The notes beneath the pieces were generated by a model. The model was given only the letters and a program-made list of their open reading frames with translations, was not told the origin of the DNA and did not search any database. The translations under genes and the position numbers were made by a program. This document shows positions 12,968-24,868 of a stretch of 64,000 bases of DNA, in pieces (position 1 is the stretch's first letter; each line of letters begins with the position of its first letter). The DNA is from Aristolochia californica (taxonomy: Eukaryota > Streptophyta > Magnoliopsida > Piperales > Aristolochiaceae), in NCBI GenBank assembly GCA_029961685.1, contig JARWKL010000002.1, positions 32,022,908 through 32,086,907 on the forward strand, in the 5' to 3' direction.

Positions 12968-15900
12968 GGATCCATAGGTCATTTGAACCTTTAACATGTT
13001 TCAAGCATGCATATCCATTTTTAAAACATGTGTAGAAATCTCTTTCATATAAATTTCCAAGCTATTAGGGTTGAACTAGTGGAATTTCCCAATCTTGGAT
13101 AACAAAACTTTTGTGATCATTTATGGCGTGTGAATAAATTTTCCTTAGTTAAATTTGTTATTCTTTTAAATTTTTTCCATACATAAACTCTAAAATTTTG
13201 ATTTTGTTGTGATCTATTTGCCTTCTTGTCAAATTGTATAAGAGATTAGAGGAATTTGAAAACTCAAATTTTGATTTAAGAAAAAAACATACATCTAAAA
13301 TGGAAATGCACAAATGTAGAGAGAGATAATTCTCAAAAGTGTCTATTACTTTTAGGGATTTTAAACTCTTTTTAGTTTTTATATATCAGGTTTTGCAATC
13401 GTTGGGTACAGGGGGAGGCCGGGGATTTTTAACAGAGTGTTGAATTCCAATCCATAAGTCATTTCTTACAAAAATATAACCCATTACGCATGATTGACTG
13501 ATAAATGACTTTAAAATCATCTATGATTGTTACGTCATATTTTTGTGAATGGGCAAAATAATGGCTTGTTTGACTCGGGTAAATATCCCACCGAATGTTC
13601 ACTTGAGAATTTAATGAGCATTTGTTATTCTCTTTAAAAGGTTTGGATCCATAGGTCATTTGCATCTTTAACATGTTTCAAGCATGCATATCCATTTTGA
13701 AAACTTGTAGAAATCTCTTTCTTATAAAATTCCAAGCTATTAGGGTTCAACTAGTGGATTTTCCCAATCTTGGATGACAAAACTTTTGTGATCATTTATT
13801 GTGTGAGTAAATTTTCCGTAATTACATTTGTTATTCTTTTAAATTTTTTCCATATATAAACTCTAAAATTTTCGTTTTGTTGTTATCTATTTGCCTTCTT
13901 GTCAAAATTGTTTAATTGATCAGAGGAAATTGAAAACTCAAGTTTTGATTTAAGAAAATAGCATACATCTAAAACGGAAATGTGCAAATATAGAGAGAGA
14001 TATTTCCAAAATGTGTCTGTAATTTTTAGGGATTGTAAACTCTTTTTAGCTTTAATATATTTTTATTTTGCAATCTTCGGGAAAAAGGGGAGGTGTGGGA
14101 TTTTTAACTGAATGTTTACTCCCAATCCATAAGTCTTTTCTTACAAAAATATAGACCGTTATGCATGATTAATCGATAAATCACTTTACAATTATATGTG
14201 ATTGTTAGGTCAGATTTCTTTCAAATGGAAAAAATAATGGCTTGTTTGACTTCAGTAAATATCCCACCTGACATTCATTTGAGAATTTAATGAGCATTTG
14301 TTATTCTCTTTAAAAAATTTTTATCCATAGGTCATTTGCATCTTTAACATGATTCAAGCATACATATCCATTTTTTAAACATGTTTTCTTATAAAATTCC
14401 AAGCTATTTGGGTTGAACTAGTGGTATTTCCCAAACTTGGATAACAAAACTTTTGTGATCATTTGTGGTGTGGGAATAAATTTTCCTTAATTACATTTTT
14501 AATTATTTTAAATTATTTCTTTACATAAAGAATAAAATTTTCATTTTTTTGTGATCAATTTGCCATCTTGTCAAAATTGTTTACGAGACGAAGGGAAGGT
14601 GAATATTCTTGTTTTGATTTAGGAAAAAAATATTCATTTAAAATTCAAATGCACAAATGTAGAGAGAGATAATTCCAAAAAGTGTCTGTAACTTTTAGGG
14701 ATTGTAAATTCTTTTTAGTTTCTATATATTAGGTTTAGGAATCGTCTGGTAAAGGGGGAGGCGGGGGATTTTTAACTGAGTGTTGACTACCAATTCATAA
14801 GTCTTTTCTCACAAAAATATAGTCTGTTACGCATGATTGACCGATAAATCACTTCAAAATCATCTATGATTGTTAGGTCAGCTTTATGTAAATGGGCAAA
14901 TAATCGCTTGATTGACTCAGGTAAATATCCAACCACACGTTAATTTCAGAATTTAATGAGCATTTGTTATTCTCTTTAAAATGTTTAGATCCATAGGTCA
15001 TTTTCATCTTTATCATGGTTCAAGCATGCATATCCATATTTAAAACATATGTAGAAATCTCTTTCTTATAAAATTTCAATCAATTAGGGTTGAACTAGTG
15101 GAATTTCCCAAACTTGGATAAAAAAACTTTTGTGTTCATTTGAGGTGTGTGAATAAATTTTCTTTACTTACATTTGTTATTCATTTAAATTTTTTCCATA
15201 GATAAACTCTAAAATTTTTATTTTGTTGTGATCTATTTGACATCTTGTCAAAATTGTTAACGAGATCAGGGGAAAGTGAAAACTCAAGTTTTGATTTAAG
15301 AAAAAAGCATACATCTAAAATGGAAATGCACAAATGTAGAGAGATATAATTCAAAAAATTGTCAATAATTTTTAGGGATTGTAAACTCTTTTTAGTTTTT
15401 ATATATTTTATTTTTCAATCATCAGGTAAAGGGGGAGGCGGTGGATTTTTAACTGAGTGTTGACTCCCAATCCATAAGTCATTTCTTACAATAATATAGT
15501 CTGATACGCATGATTGACCGATAAATCACTTTAAAATCATCTATGATTGTTAGGTCAGCTTTTTGAAAATAGGAAAAACAATGGCTTGTTTGACTCGGGT
15601 AAATATCCCACCACACGTTCACATGAGAATTTAATGAGCATTTGTTATTATCTTTAAAAGGATTGGATCCATAGGTCATTTGCATCTTTAACATGTTTCA
15701 AGCATGCATATCCATATTTAAAACATGTGTAGAAATCTCTTTCTTATAAAATTCCTAGCTGTTAGGGTTGAATTAGTGGAATTTCGCAAACTTGGATAAA
15801 AAAAATTTTGTGTTCATTTGAGGTGTGTGAGTAAATTTTCTTTACATACACTTGTTATTCTTTCAAATTTTTTCCATACATAAACTTTAAAATTTCATTT

Positions 15901-16340
15901 TGATGTGATCTATTAGCCATCTTGTCAAATTTGTTTACGAGATCAGGGGAAAGTGAAAACTCAAGTTTTGATTTAATAAAAAAGCATACATCTAAAATGG
16001 AAATACACAAATGTAGAGAGAGATAATTCCAAAATGTGTCTGTAATTTTTAGGGATTATAAACTCTTTTTAGTTTTTATATATTTTATTTTGCTATCTTC
16101 GGGAAAAAGGTGAGGCAGGGGATTTTTAACGAAGTGTTGACTCGCAATCCATAAGTCATTTCTTACAAAAATATAGCCCGTTATGCATGAGTAAATGATA
16201 AATCAATTTACAATTATCTGTGATTGTTAGCTCAGCTTTTTTCGAATGGGAAAAATATGGCATGTTTGACTTCAGTAAATATCTCAACAGACATTCACTA
16301 GAGAATTTAATGAGCATTTGTTATTCTCTTTAAAATTTCT

Positions 16341-17454
16341 GGATTCATAGGTCATTTGCATCTTTAACATGATTCAAGCATGCATATCCATTTTTGAAAC
16401 ATGTGTAGAAATTTCTTTCTTTTAAAATTCCAAGCTATTAAGGTTGAACTACTGGAATTTCCCAAACTTGGATAACAAAACTTTTGTCATCACTTGTCGT
16501 GTGGGAATAAATTTTCCTTAATTACATTTGTTATTCTTTTAAATTATTTCTTTACATGAAGTATAAAATTTTTATTTTTTGTGATCTATTTGCCATCTTG
16601 TCAAAATTGTTTATGAGATGAAGGGAAAGTGAAAACTCGAGATTTGATTTAAGGAAAAAGTATGCAACTAAAATGGAAATGCACAAATGTAGAATGAGAT
16701 AATTCCAAAAAGTGTCTGTAACTTTTAGGGATTGTAAACTCTTTTTAGTTATTATATATCAGGTTTTACAATCGTCGGATAAAGAGGGAGGTGGGGGATT
16801 TTTAACATGTTTCAAGCATGCATATCAATTTTTAAAACATGTGTTGAAATTTCTTTCTTATAAAATTTCAAGCTATTATGGTTGAACTAGAGGAATTTCC
16901 CTAACTTGGATAACATAACTTTTGTGATCATTTGTAGCTTGTGAATAAATTTTCCTTAATTACATTTGTTAGTCTTTCAAAAATTTTACATACATAAACT
17001 CTAAAATTTTCATTTTCTTGTTATCTATTTACCATCTTGTCAAATTTGATTACGAGATGAAGGAAAAGTGAAAACTCTAGTTTTTATGTAGGAAAAAAAT
17101 ATACATCTAAAATGGAAATGCACAAATGTAGAGAGAGAGAAATCCAAAAAGTGTTTGCATCTTTTAGGATTGTAAACTCTTTTTAGTTTTTATATGTCAG
17201 GTTTTTCAATCATCGGGTCAAGGAGAGGTGGGGGATTTTTAACTGAGTGTTGACTCCCAATCCATAAGTTATTTCTTACAAAAATATAGCCCGAAACGCA
17301 TGATTGACTGATAAATCACTTTAAAATCATCTACGATTATTAGGTCAGCCTTTTGTAAATGGGAAAAATAATGGCTTTTTTGACTCTGTTCAATATCCCA
17401 CCGCACGTTCACTTGAGAATTTAATGATCATTTTTTATTCCCTTTAAAAGGTTT
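16341..17454. repeat. Two satellite units fused by ~240-bp deletion
   Basis: Two landmarks are 1114 bp apart instead of about 1354. At 16798-16808 the phrase ggatttttaac is followed directly by atgtttcaagcatg, skipping the segment that normally holds the BamHI site. Both breakpoints normally carry tttaac, so the join lies in a short direct repeat. Confidence 0.85.
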
Positions 17455-18049
17455 GGATCCATAAGTCCATTGCATCTTTAACATGTTCCAAGCATGCGTA
17501 TCCATTTTTAAAACATGTGTAGAAATCTCTTTCTTATAAAATTCCTAGCTATTAGAGTTGAACTAGAGGAATTTCCCAAACTTGGATAAAAAAAATTTTG
17601 TGATCATTTGTGATCTGTGAATAAATTTTCCTTAATTACATTTGTTATTTTTTTTAAAAATTTCCCTACATAAACTATAAAATTTTAATTTTGTTGTGAT
17701 CTAATTGCCATCTTTTTAAAATTGCTTACGAGATCAAGAGAAAGTGAAAAATCTAGTTTTGATTTAAGAAAAAAGTATACATCTAAAATGGAAATGAACA
17801 AATGTTGAGAGCGATAATTCCAAAAAGTGTCTGTAACTTTTAGGGATTGTTAACTCTTTTTAGTTTTTATAGATCACGTTTGGCAATCGTCAGGAAAAGG
17901 GGGAGGAGTGGATTTTAAACCGAGTGTTAACTCCCAATCCATAAGTCATTTCTTATAAAAATATAGCCCGTTACACATGATTGACTGACAAATCACTATA
18001 CAATCATCGATGATTGATAGGTCAACTTTTTGTAAATGGGTCAAATAAT

Positions 18050-18510
18050 GGCTTGTTTGACTCAGGTAAATATCCCACCGAACGTTCACATGAGAATTTA
18101 ATGAGCACTTGTTATTCTCTTTAAAAAGTTTGGATCCATAGGTCATTTGCATCTTTAACATGTTTCAAGCATGCATATCCATTTTTAAAACATGTGTAGA
18201 AATCTCTTTCTTATAAAATTCCAAGCTATTAGGGTTGAACTAGTGGAATTTCCCAAAGTTGGATAAATAAACTTTTGTGTTCATTTGAGGTGTGTGAGTA
18301 AATTTTCTTTACTTACATTTGTTATTCCTTCAAATTGTTTCCATACATAAACTCTAAAATTTTCATTTTGTTGTGATCTATTTGCCATCTTGTCAAAATT
18401 GTTTGTGAGATCAGCAGAAAGTTAAAACTCAAGTTTTGATTTATGAAAAAAGCATACATCTAAAATGCAAATGAAAAATTGCAGGGAGAGATAATTCCAA
18501 AAAGTGTCTG
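18050..18510. repeat. Monomer variant duplicated near 24180-24640
   Basis: This stretch shares rare variants with 24180-24640: ttcacatgag, gagcacttgtt, ttaaaaagtttgg, cccaaagttggataaat, tgtgtgagtaaa, caaattgtttcc, gtttgtgagatcagcag, aaagttaaaactc, atttatgaaaaaag and gcagggagagataa. The two copies lie about 6.13 kb apart on either side of element 1 and resemble each other more than their immediate neighbours do. Confidence 0.8.
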
Positions 18511-20146
18511 TAATTTTTAGGCACTGTAAATTCTTTTTATTTTTTATATATTTTATTTTGCACTCTTGGGGAAAAGGGGGAGGCATGGGATTTTTAACTG
18601 AGTATTGACTCCCAATCCATAAGTCATTTCATACAAAAATATATCCCGTTACGCATGATTGATCGATAAATCACTTTAAAATCATCTATGATTGTTGTCA
18701 GCTTTTTGTAAATGGACAAAATAATGGCTTGTTTGACTCGGATAAATATCCCACCACACGTTCACTTGAGAATTTAATGAGCATTTGTTATTCCCTTTAA
18801 AAGGTTTGGATGCATAGGTCATTTGCATCTTTAACTTGTTTCATGCATGCATATCAATATTTAAAACATAAGTAGAAATCTCTTTCTTATAAAATTCAAA
18901 GCTATTAGGGTTGAACTAGTGGAATTTCCCAAACTTGGATAAAAAAACTTTTGTGTTCATTTGAAGTGTGTGAATAAATTTTATTTACTTATATTTGTTA
19001 TTCTTTTAAAAATGTTCCATTCAAAAACTCTCAAATTTTAATTTTGTTGTGATCTATTTATCATCTTGTCGAAATTGTTTACGAGATTAGGGGAAAGTGA
19101 AAACTCAAGCTTTGATTTAAGAAAAAAGCATACATCTAAAATAGAAATGCACAAATGTAGAGAGAGATAATTCCAAAAAGTGCCTGAGATTTTTAGGGAT
19201 TGTAAACTCTTTTTAGTTTTTGTATATTTTATTTTTCAATCGTCGGGAAAAGGGGGAGACGGGGGATTTTTAACTAAGTGTTGACTCCCTTTTCATAAGT
19301 CATTTCTTACAAAAATATAGTCCGTTACTCATGATAGACCGATAAAGCACTATACAATCATCTAAGATTGCTAGGTCAGCTTTTTGTAAATGGGCAAAAT
19401 ATTGGTTTGTTTGACTCGGGTTAAATATCCCAGCGCATGTTCACTTGAGAATTTAATGAGCATTTGTTTTTCTCTTGAAAAGGTTTGGATTCATAGGCCA
19501 TTTGCATCTTTAACATGTTTCAAGCTTGCATATCCATTTTTAAAATATGTGTAGAAATCTCTTTCTTACAAAATTCCAAGCTATTAGGGTTGAAGTAGTG
19601 GAATTTCACAAACTTGGATAACAAAACTTTTATGATCATTTATGGTGTGTGAATAAACTTTCCTTAATTACATTTGTTATTCTTTTAAATTTTTTCCACA
19701 CATAAACTCTAAAATTTTCTTTTTGAAGTGATCTATTTACCATCTTGTCAATGTTGTTTACGAGATGAAGGAAAAGTGAAAACTCTAGTTTTGATTTAAG
19801 AAAAAAGTATACATCTAAAATGGAAACGCACAAATGTAGAGAGCGATACTTCCAAAAAGTGTCTGTAACTTTTAGGGAATGTAAACTCTTTTTAGTTTTT
19901 ATATATCAGGATTTGCAATCATCGGGAAAAGGAGGAAACGTGGGATTTTTAACTGAGTGTTGACTCCCAATCCATAAGTCATTTCTTACAAAATAAAGCC
20001 CGTTAAATCACTTTAAAATATTCTATCAATGTTAGGTCAGCTTTTTGGAAATGGGCAAAATAATGGCTTGTTTGACTCGGGTAAATATCCCACCACACGT
20101 TAACTTGAGAATTTCATGAACATTTGTTATTCTCTTTTAAAAGTTT

Positions 20147-20754
20147 AGATCCATAGGTAATTTGCATCTTTCACATGTTTCAAGCATGTATATCCATATT
20201 TAAAAATGTGAAGAAATCTCTTTTTAAAAAAATTCCAATCTGTTAGGGTTGATCTAGTGGAATTGCCCAAACTTGGATAAAAAAAGTTTTGTGTTCATTT
20301 GAGGTGTGTGGTCAAATTTTCTTTACTTAAATTTGTTATTCTTTTAAATTTTTTCCATAAATAAAGTGAAAACTCAAGTTTTGATTTAAGAAAAAAGCAT
20401 ACACATAAAATGGAAATGCACAAATGTAGAGAGAGATAATTCCAAAAAGTGTTTGTAACTTTTTGGGATTGTAAACTCTTTTTAGTTTTTATATATTTTA
20501 TTTTACAATCATCGGGAAAAGGGGGAGGCGGGAGATTTTTAACTGAGTGTTGACTCCCAATCCATAAGTCATTTCTTACAAAAATATAGCCAGTTACGCA
20601 TGATTGATAAATACATCACTTTATAATCATCTATGATTGTAAGGTTGGTGTTTTGTAAATGGACAAAATAATGGCATGTTTGACTCGGGTAAATATTCCA
20701 TCGCACGTTCACTTGAGAATTTAAAAAACATTTTTTATTCTCTTTAAAAGGTTT
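20147..20754. repeat. Landmark monomer (copy 1) with internal deletion
   Basis: The preceding segment carries the rare phrase tctatcaatgttagg (about 20022) and gttaacttgag. Within the unit, ccataaataaa joins gtgaaaactcaag at about 20365, removing about 70-100 bp. The same landmark variants recur near 38040 and 56935, each time upstream of an LTR element. Confidence 0.8.
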
Positions 20755-21996
20755 GGATCCATAGGTCATTTGCATAGTTAACATATTTCAAGCATGCATA
20801 TCAATTTTTAAAACATGTGCAGAGATCTCTTTCTTATAAAATTCCAAGCTATTAGGGTTGAACTAGTGGAATTTCCCAAACTTGGATAACAAAACTTTTG
20901 TGATCATTTGTGGTGTGTGAATAAATTTTCCTTAATTACATTTGTAATACTTTTAAAATTTTTCAATACATTAACTCTAAAATTTTCATTTTGTTGTGAT
21001 CTATTTGCCATCTTGTCAAAATTGTTTACGAGATGAAGGAAAAGTAAAAACTCTAGTTTTTATTTAAGAAAAATGTAAACATCTAAAATGGAAATGCACA
21101 AATGTAGAGAGAGATAATTCCAAAAAGTGTCTGTAACTTTTAGGGATTGCAAACACTTTTTGGTTTTTGTATATCAGGTTTTGCAATCGTCGGGCAAAGG
21201 GGGAGGAAGGCAGGGGATTTTTAACTAAGTGTTGACTCCCAATCCATAAGTCATTTCTTACAAAAATATAGTCTGTTACGCATGATTGACCGTTAAATCA
21301 CTTTAAAATCATCTATGATTGTTAGGTCACCTTTTAGTAAATGGGCAAAATAATAGCCTGTTTCACTCGGGTAAATATCCCTCCACATGTTCACTTGAGA
21401 AATTAATGAGCATTTGTTATTCTCTTTAAAAAGGTTCGGATCCATAGGTCATTTGCATATTTAACATGTTTCAAGCATGCATATCCATATTTAAAACATG
21501 TGTAGAAATCTCTTTATTATAAAATCCAAGCTATTAGGGTCGACTAGTGGAATTTCCCAAACTTGGATAAAAAACTTTTTTTGTCATTTGAGGTGTCTGA
21601 ATAAATTTTCTTTACTTACATTTGTTATTCTTTGAAATTTTTTCCATACATAAACTCTAAAATTTTCTTTTTGTTGTGATCTATTTGCCATCTTGTCAAA
21701 TTTTTTTAAGAGATCAAGGGAAAGTGAAAAATCAAGTTTTGACTTAAGAAAAAAACATACATATAAAATGGAAATGTACAAATGTAGAGAGAGGTAATTC
21801 CAAAACGTTTCTTTAATTTTTAGGGATTATAAACTCTTTTTAGTTTTTATATATTTTATTTTGCAATCGTCGGGAAAAGGGGGAGGCGGTGGATTTTTAA
21901 CTAAGTGTTGACTCCCAAACCATAAGTCATTTATTACAAATATATAACCCGTTACGCAGGATTGGCTGATAAATCACTTTTCAATCATCTATGATT

Positions 21997-22001
21997 GTTA
22001 G
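21997..22001. repeat. Target-site duplication, left of element 1
   Basis: GTTAG precedes the TG of the 5' LTR and is repeated exactly at 23533-23537 after the CA of the 3' LTR. In uninterrupted monomers the sequence reads gattgttaggtcagc, so GTTAG is the expected single-copy target. Confidence 0.9.
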
Positions 22002-22037
22002 TGATGTGAACAAAGGTTGGTTTTTTGCTGTTATATT

Positions 22038-22228
22038 GTGGGACCCATCATGGTGTCACAAGCTAGTGGGACCCACCTTGAAGACATGGGCAAGATGTAC
22101 TCTACTACAATGTGGGACCGACCATGGAGGCACATGTTGGTGGGACCCACCATGAGATTTTGTGGGGCCCTAGCCATGAGTTGGCAATCTATCCTAGAAG
22201 GGCAGGTAGAAGATCTTGTGGGATCCAC
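22038..22228 (+). promoter_or_regulatory. GTGGGNCCCAC palindrome cluster in LTR U3
   Basis: Exact GTGGGACCCAC at 22066-22076 and 22140-22150, and one-mismatch copies at 22038-22048, 22112-22122 and 22218-22228, with a weaker one at 22162. This palindrome contains both GGNCCCAC and GTGGNCCC, the known class I and class II TCP transcription-factor sites of plants. That TCP proteins bind here is inference. Confidence 0.6.
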
Positions 22229-22379
22229 AAGGTATCCATGAGTTGGCAACATATCTTGGAAGATCTCATTTGCATTACATTAGGATTCTATTTACATCAA
22301 GTTACCGTAAGTAGTTTTCTTTAATTGAATGTAATTAGGGAAAGGGTTTATTCTATCTAGATTCTACCACGTCCTCCAT

Positions 22380-22388
22380 TATAAATAG
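22380..22388 (+). promoter_or_regulatory. TATA box of element 1 5' LTR
   Basis: TATAAATAG, followed by aggacttgtacatgg, is conserved in all complete LTRs here. Transcription would begin roughly 25-35 bp downstream, which would set the U3/R boundary near 22410. Confidence 0.75.
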
Positions 22389-22676
22389 AGGACTTGTACA
22401 TGGATTTAAAACCTTTGATCATTATTGAAATTGAGAGTTATTGTTCTTCAGTTCTTGAAGGAACTTTTTTGAACTTACGAGGGATTTTTTCTTGAGGCGT
22501 TTAAATCGACTTATCAAACGGATTTCCATCCCCGTTTGTAGCCTCTTCACTATACCAATGTTCTTGCTTTGCTAAGCAACGGGTGGTGGTTTCTATCCAA
22601 ACTTGAAAGGTCTTGGGGACGATTATCAGATATTTGGTATCGGGTTTTGTCACAGGTTGACGTAGTTCATATCAGT

Positions 22677-22688
22677 TGGTATCAGAGC
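22677..22688 (+). other. Primer-binding site (initiator tRNA-Met)
   Basis: TGGTATCAGAGC starts two bases after the LTR end. It is complementary to the 3' end of plant initiator tRNA-Met, the usual primer of plant Ty3/gypsy and many Ty1/copia elements. Confidence 0.93.
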
Positions 22689-23137
22689 TTTGGTTTATCA
22701 GGTTTGTCAATCTTTTTTATTTTATTTTATTTTCATAAAAAAAGGAGACAAACGTCTGATTTTATGCGTTGCTAGGAGGAAAAAAACCAAAAAAAAAAGA
22801 ACAACTTATTGGAGGAAAAAAAAACGAACGATTGAAACCGTAAAGAAGAAGAAAAAACTACGAACGAAGAAGAAGCTTAGTCATTGCCGAGAAGAAGAAA
22901 AAAAGAAGAAGTGCAAACGAGTGTCTGTTCTTGCCGTCACCGAAGAAGAAAGATATTGTTCGGCGCCGTTGCTAAAAAAAAAAAAAAGTCTGACTAAGGT
23001 TGTTGTTGAGGCTTGCGGAAGAGAGAGAGGAGGAGTTTATTTTTTTGACATATTTTTTCGTGTCATTGCCAAAGAAGGAGAAGCCTTCTCGATGCCGTCA
23101 CCAGAGAAAAGAAGCTTTGTTCGGCGCCGTTGCCAAA
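22689..23137 (+). other. Purine-rich 5' leader of element 1
   Basis: A T-rich run (about 22708-22735) followed by long A/G-rich sequence with gaagaag runs. The open frames here would give lysine/arginine-rich proteins of no recognisable family, so I treat it as untranslated leader. The near-palindrome agacaaacgtct is at 22746-22757. The leader matches 40028-40500 and 58314-58790 of elements 2 and 3. Confidence 0.8.
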
Positions 23138-23532
23138 GAAGATCTCATTTACATTATATTAGGATTCTATTTACATCAAGTTACCGTAAGTAGTTTTGTT
23201 TAATTGAATGTAATTAGGGAAAGGGTTTATTCTATCTAGATTCTACCACGTTCTCCAATATAAATAGAGGACTTGTACATGGATTTAAAACCCTTCATCA
23301 TTATTGAAATTGATAGTTATTTTGCTTGAGTTCTTGAAGGAACTTTTGGAACTTATCAGGAATTTTTCCTTGTGGCGTTCAAAACGACTTATCAAACGCA
23401 TATCTTCACTATAGCAAGGTTCTTGCTTAACTAAAACAATGGGCCGCGGTTTGCATCCAAACATGAAAGGTCTTTGGGACGATTATTAGATTTGGTATCG
23501 GGTTTCATCATAGGTTGACGTGGTTCGTATCA
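23138..23532 (+). repeat. Truncated 3' LTR of element 1
   Basis: The last 395 bp of the LTR, starting at gatctcatttacatt and ending CGTATCA. It has a TATA box at 23259 in the context ccaatataaatag and the phrase ttgcttaactaaa, the variants seen in the other 3' LTRs. Confidence 0.9.
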
Positions 23533-23537
23533 GTTAG
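23533..23537. repeat. Target-site duplication, right of element 1
   Basis: GTTAG, identical to 21997-22001; the satellite resumes with gtcaactttttat. Confidence 0.9.
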
Positions 23538-23648
23538 GTCAACTTTTTATAAATGGGCAAAATAATGGCTTGTTTGACTCGGGTAAATATCCCATCGCAC
23601 GTTCACTTGAGAATTTAATGAGCATTTGTTATTCTCTTTAAAAGGTTT

Positions 23649-24868
23649 AGATCCAAAGGTCATTTGCATCTTTAACATGGTTCAAGCATGCATATCCATT
23701 TTTAAAACATGTATAGAAATCTCTTTCTTATAAAATTCCAAGTTATTAGGGTTGAACTAGTGGAATTTCCCAAACTTGGATAACAAAACTTTTGTGATCA
23801 TTTGTTGTGAGTGAATAAATTTTCCTTAATTACATTTTTTATTCTTTTAAATTTTTTCCATACATAAACTCTAAAATTTTCATTTTGTTGTGATCTATTT
23901 GCAATCTTGTCAAAATTTTTTACGAGATCAGGGAAAAGTGAAAACTCAAGTTTTGATTTAAGAAAAAAGCATACATCTAAAATGGAAATGCACAAATGTA
24001 GACATAGATAATTCCAAAAAGTGTTTGTAATTTTTAGGGATTGTAAACTCTTTTTAGTTTTTATATATTTATTTTGCAATCGTCAGGTTAAAGGGGGAGG
24101 TGGGGGAATGACCGATAAATCACTTTACAATCATCATTGATTGTTGGGTCAGCTTTTTGTAAATGGGCAAAATAATGGCTTGTTTGACTCAGGTAAATAT
24201 CCCACCGTACGTTCACATGAGAATTTAATGAGCACTTGTTATTCTCTTTAAAAAGTTTGGATCCATAGGTCATTTGCATCTTTAACATGTTTCAAGCATG
24301 CATATCCATTTTTAAAACATGTGTAGAAATCTCTTTCTTATAAAATTCCAAGCTATTAGGGTTGAACTAGTGGAATTTCCCAAAGTTGGATAAATAAACT
24401 TTTGTGTTCATTTGAGGTGTGTGAGTAAATTTTCTTTACTTACATTTGTTATTCTTTCAAATTGTTTCCATACATAAACACTAAAATTTTCATTTTGTTG
24501 TGATCTATTTGCCATCTTGTCAAAATTGTTTGTGAGATCAGCAGAAAGTTAAAACTCGAGTTTTGATTTATGAAAAAAGTATACATCTAAAATGCAAATG
24601 AGAAAATGCAGGGAGAGATAATTCCAAAAAGTGTCTTTAATTTTTAGGGATTTTAAACTCTTTTTAGTTTTTATATATTTTATTTTGCAATCGTCGGGTA
24701 AAAGGGGAGGCTGGGGAATGACCGATAAATCACTTTACAATCATCTATGATTGTTAGGTCAACTTTTTCTAAATGGGCAAAATAAAGGCTTGTTAGAATT
24801 GGGTAAATATCCCACCAAACATTCGCTTGAGAATTTAATGAGCATTTTTTATTCTCTTTCAAAGGTTT
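23649..24868. repeat. Two consecutive satellite units sharing one deletion
   Basis: Both intervals are 610 bp. At about 24105 and again at about 24717 the G-rich tract runs directly into aatgaccgataaatc, losing about 67 bp that normally hold tttttaactgagtgttgac and the following 40 bases. The identical breakpoint in adjacent units implies a local duplication of one deleted unit. Confidence 0.88.
24180..24640. repeat. Monomer variant duplicated from 18050-18510
   Basis: Partner of 18050-18510; it shares atcagcagaaagttaaaactc, the gcagggagag variant and many others. Confidence 0.8.

Larger units (their letters stand above)
1..22001. repeat. Satellite array block 1, ~677-bp units
   Basis: Head-to-tail satellite with no gene. 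The landmark GGATCC, or its mutated form, recurs at 153, 832, 1507, 2179, 2859, 3536, 4215, 4891, 5569, 6244, 6919, 7598, 8263, 8941, 9619, 10297, 10970, 11647, 12324, 12968, 13645, 14321, 14987, 15665, 16341, 17455, 18132, 18808, 19487, 20147, 20755 and 21438. Most intervals are 672-680 bp. Types A and B are mixed: for example A at 2179 and 7598, B at 4891 and 8263, with runs of A around 2179-4215 and of B at 6244-6919 and 9619-10297. A G-rich tract and a block around the BamHI site are the best-kept parts. Short open frames of 60-125 codons on the minus strand recur in phase with the repeat and are read as by-products of a conserved unit, not genes. Confidence 0.97.
22002..22674 (+). repeat. 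5' LTR of element 1
   Basis: 673 bp, begins TGATG and ends CATATCA. U3 (about 22002-22405) holds a cluster of GTGGGNCCCAC palindromes and a TATA box at 22380. The later part includes the phrase ttgctttgctaagcaa. It shares the variants ccattataaatag and ctttgctaagcaa with the 5' LTRs of elements 2 and 3. Confidence 0.93.
22002..23532 (+). mobile_element. LTR element 1, internally deleted
   Basis: Bounded by TGATGTGAAC...CGTATCA with GTTAG duplications. It keeps the 5' LTR, primer-binding site and purine-rich leader, then jumps at 23138-23143 into the middle of the 3' LTR. All of gag, the protease, the polypurine tract and the first part of the 3' LTR are lost. The junction GAAGAT is present in both parental sequences (leader ccgaagaagatgatg of element 2, LTR ttggaagatctcat), so a microhomology deletion is likely. 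It cannot encode any element protein. Confidence 0.93.

Noticed and set aside
18231..18245. ttagggtt in many units as a telomeric repeat
   Set aside because: A single occurrence per monomer, never in tandem, and plant telomeres use TTTAGGG arrays.
1..22001. CRISPR array
   Set aside because: The repeat unit is ~677 bp with no short repeat/spacer alternation, and the elements are eukaryotic.
22002..22674. Solo LTR interpretation of element 1
   Set aside because: A primer-binding site, a leader and a second, truncated LTR follow, so it is an internally deleted element.
22690..23193. 167-codon lysine/arginine-rich frame in the element 1 leader
   Set aside because: Low-complexity purine-rich leader sequence; the corresponding frame is broken in elements 2 and 3, and it crosses a deletion junction into the LTR.
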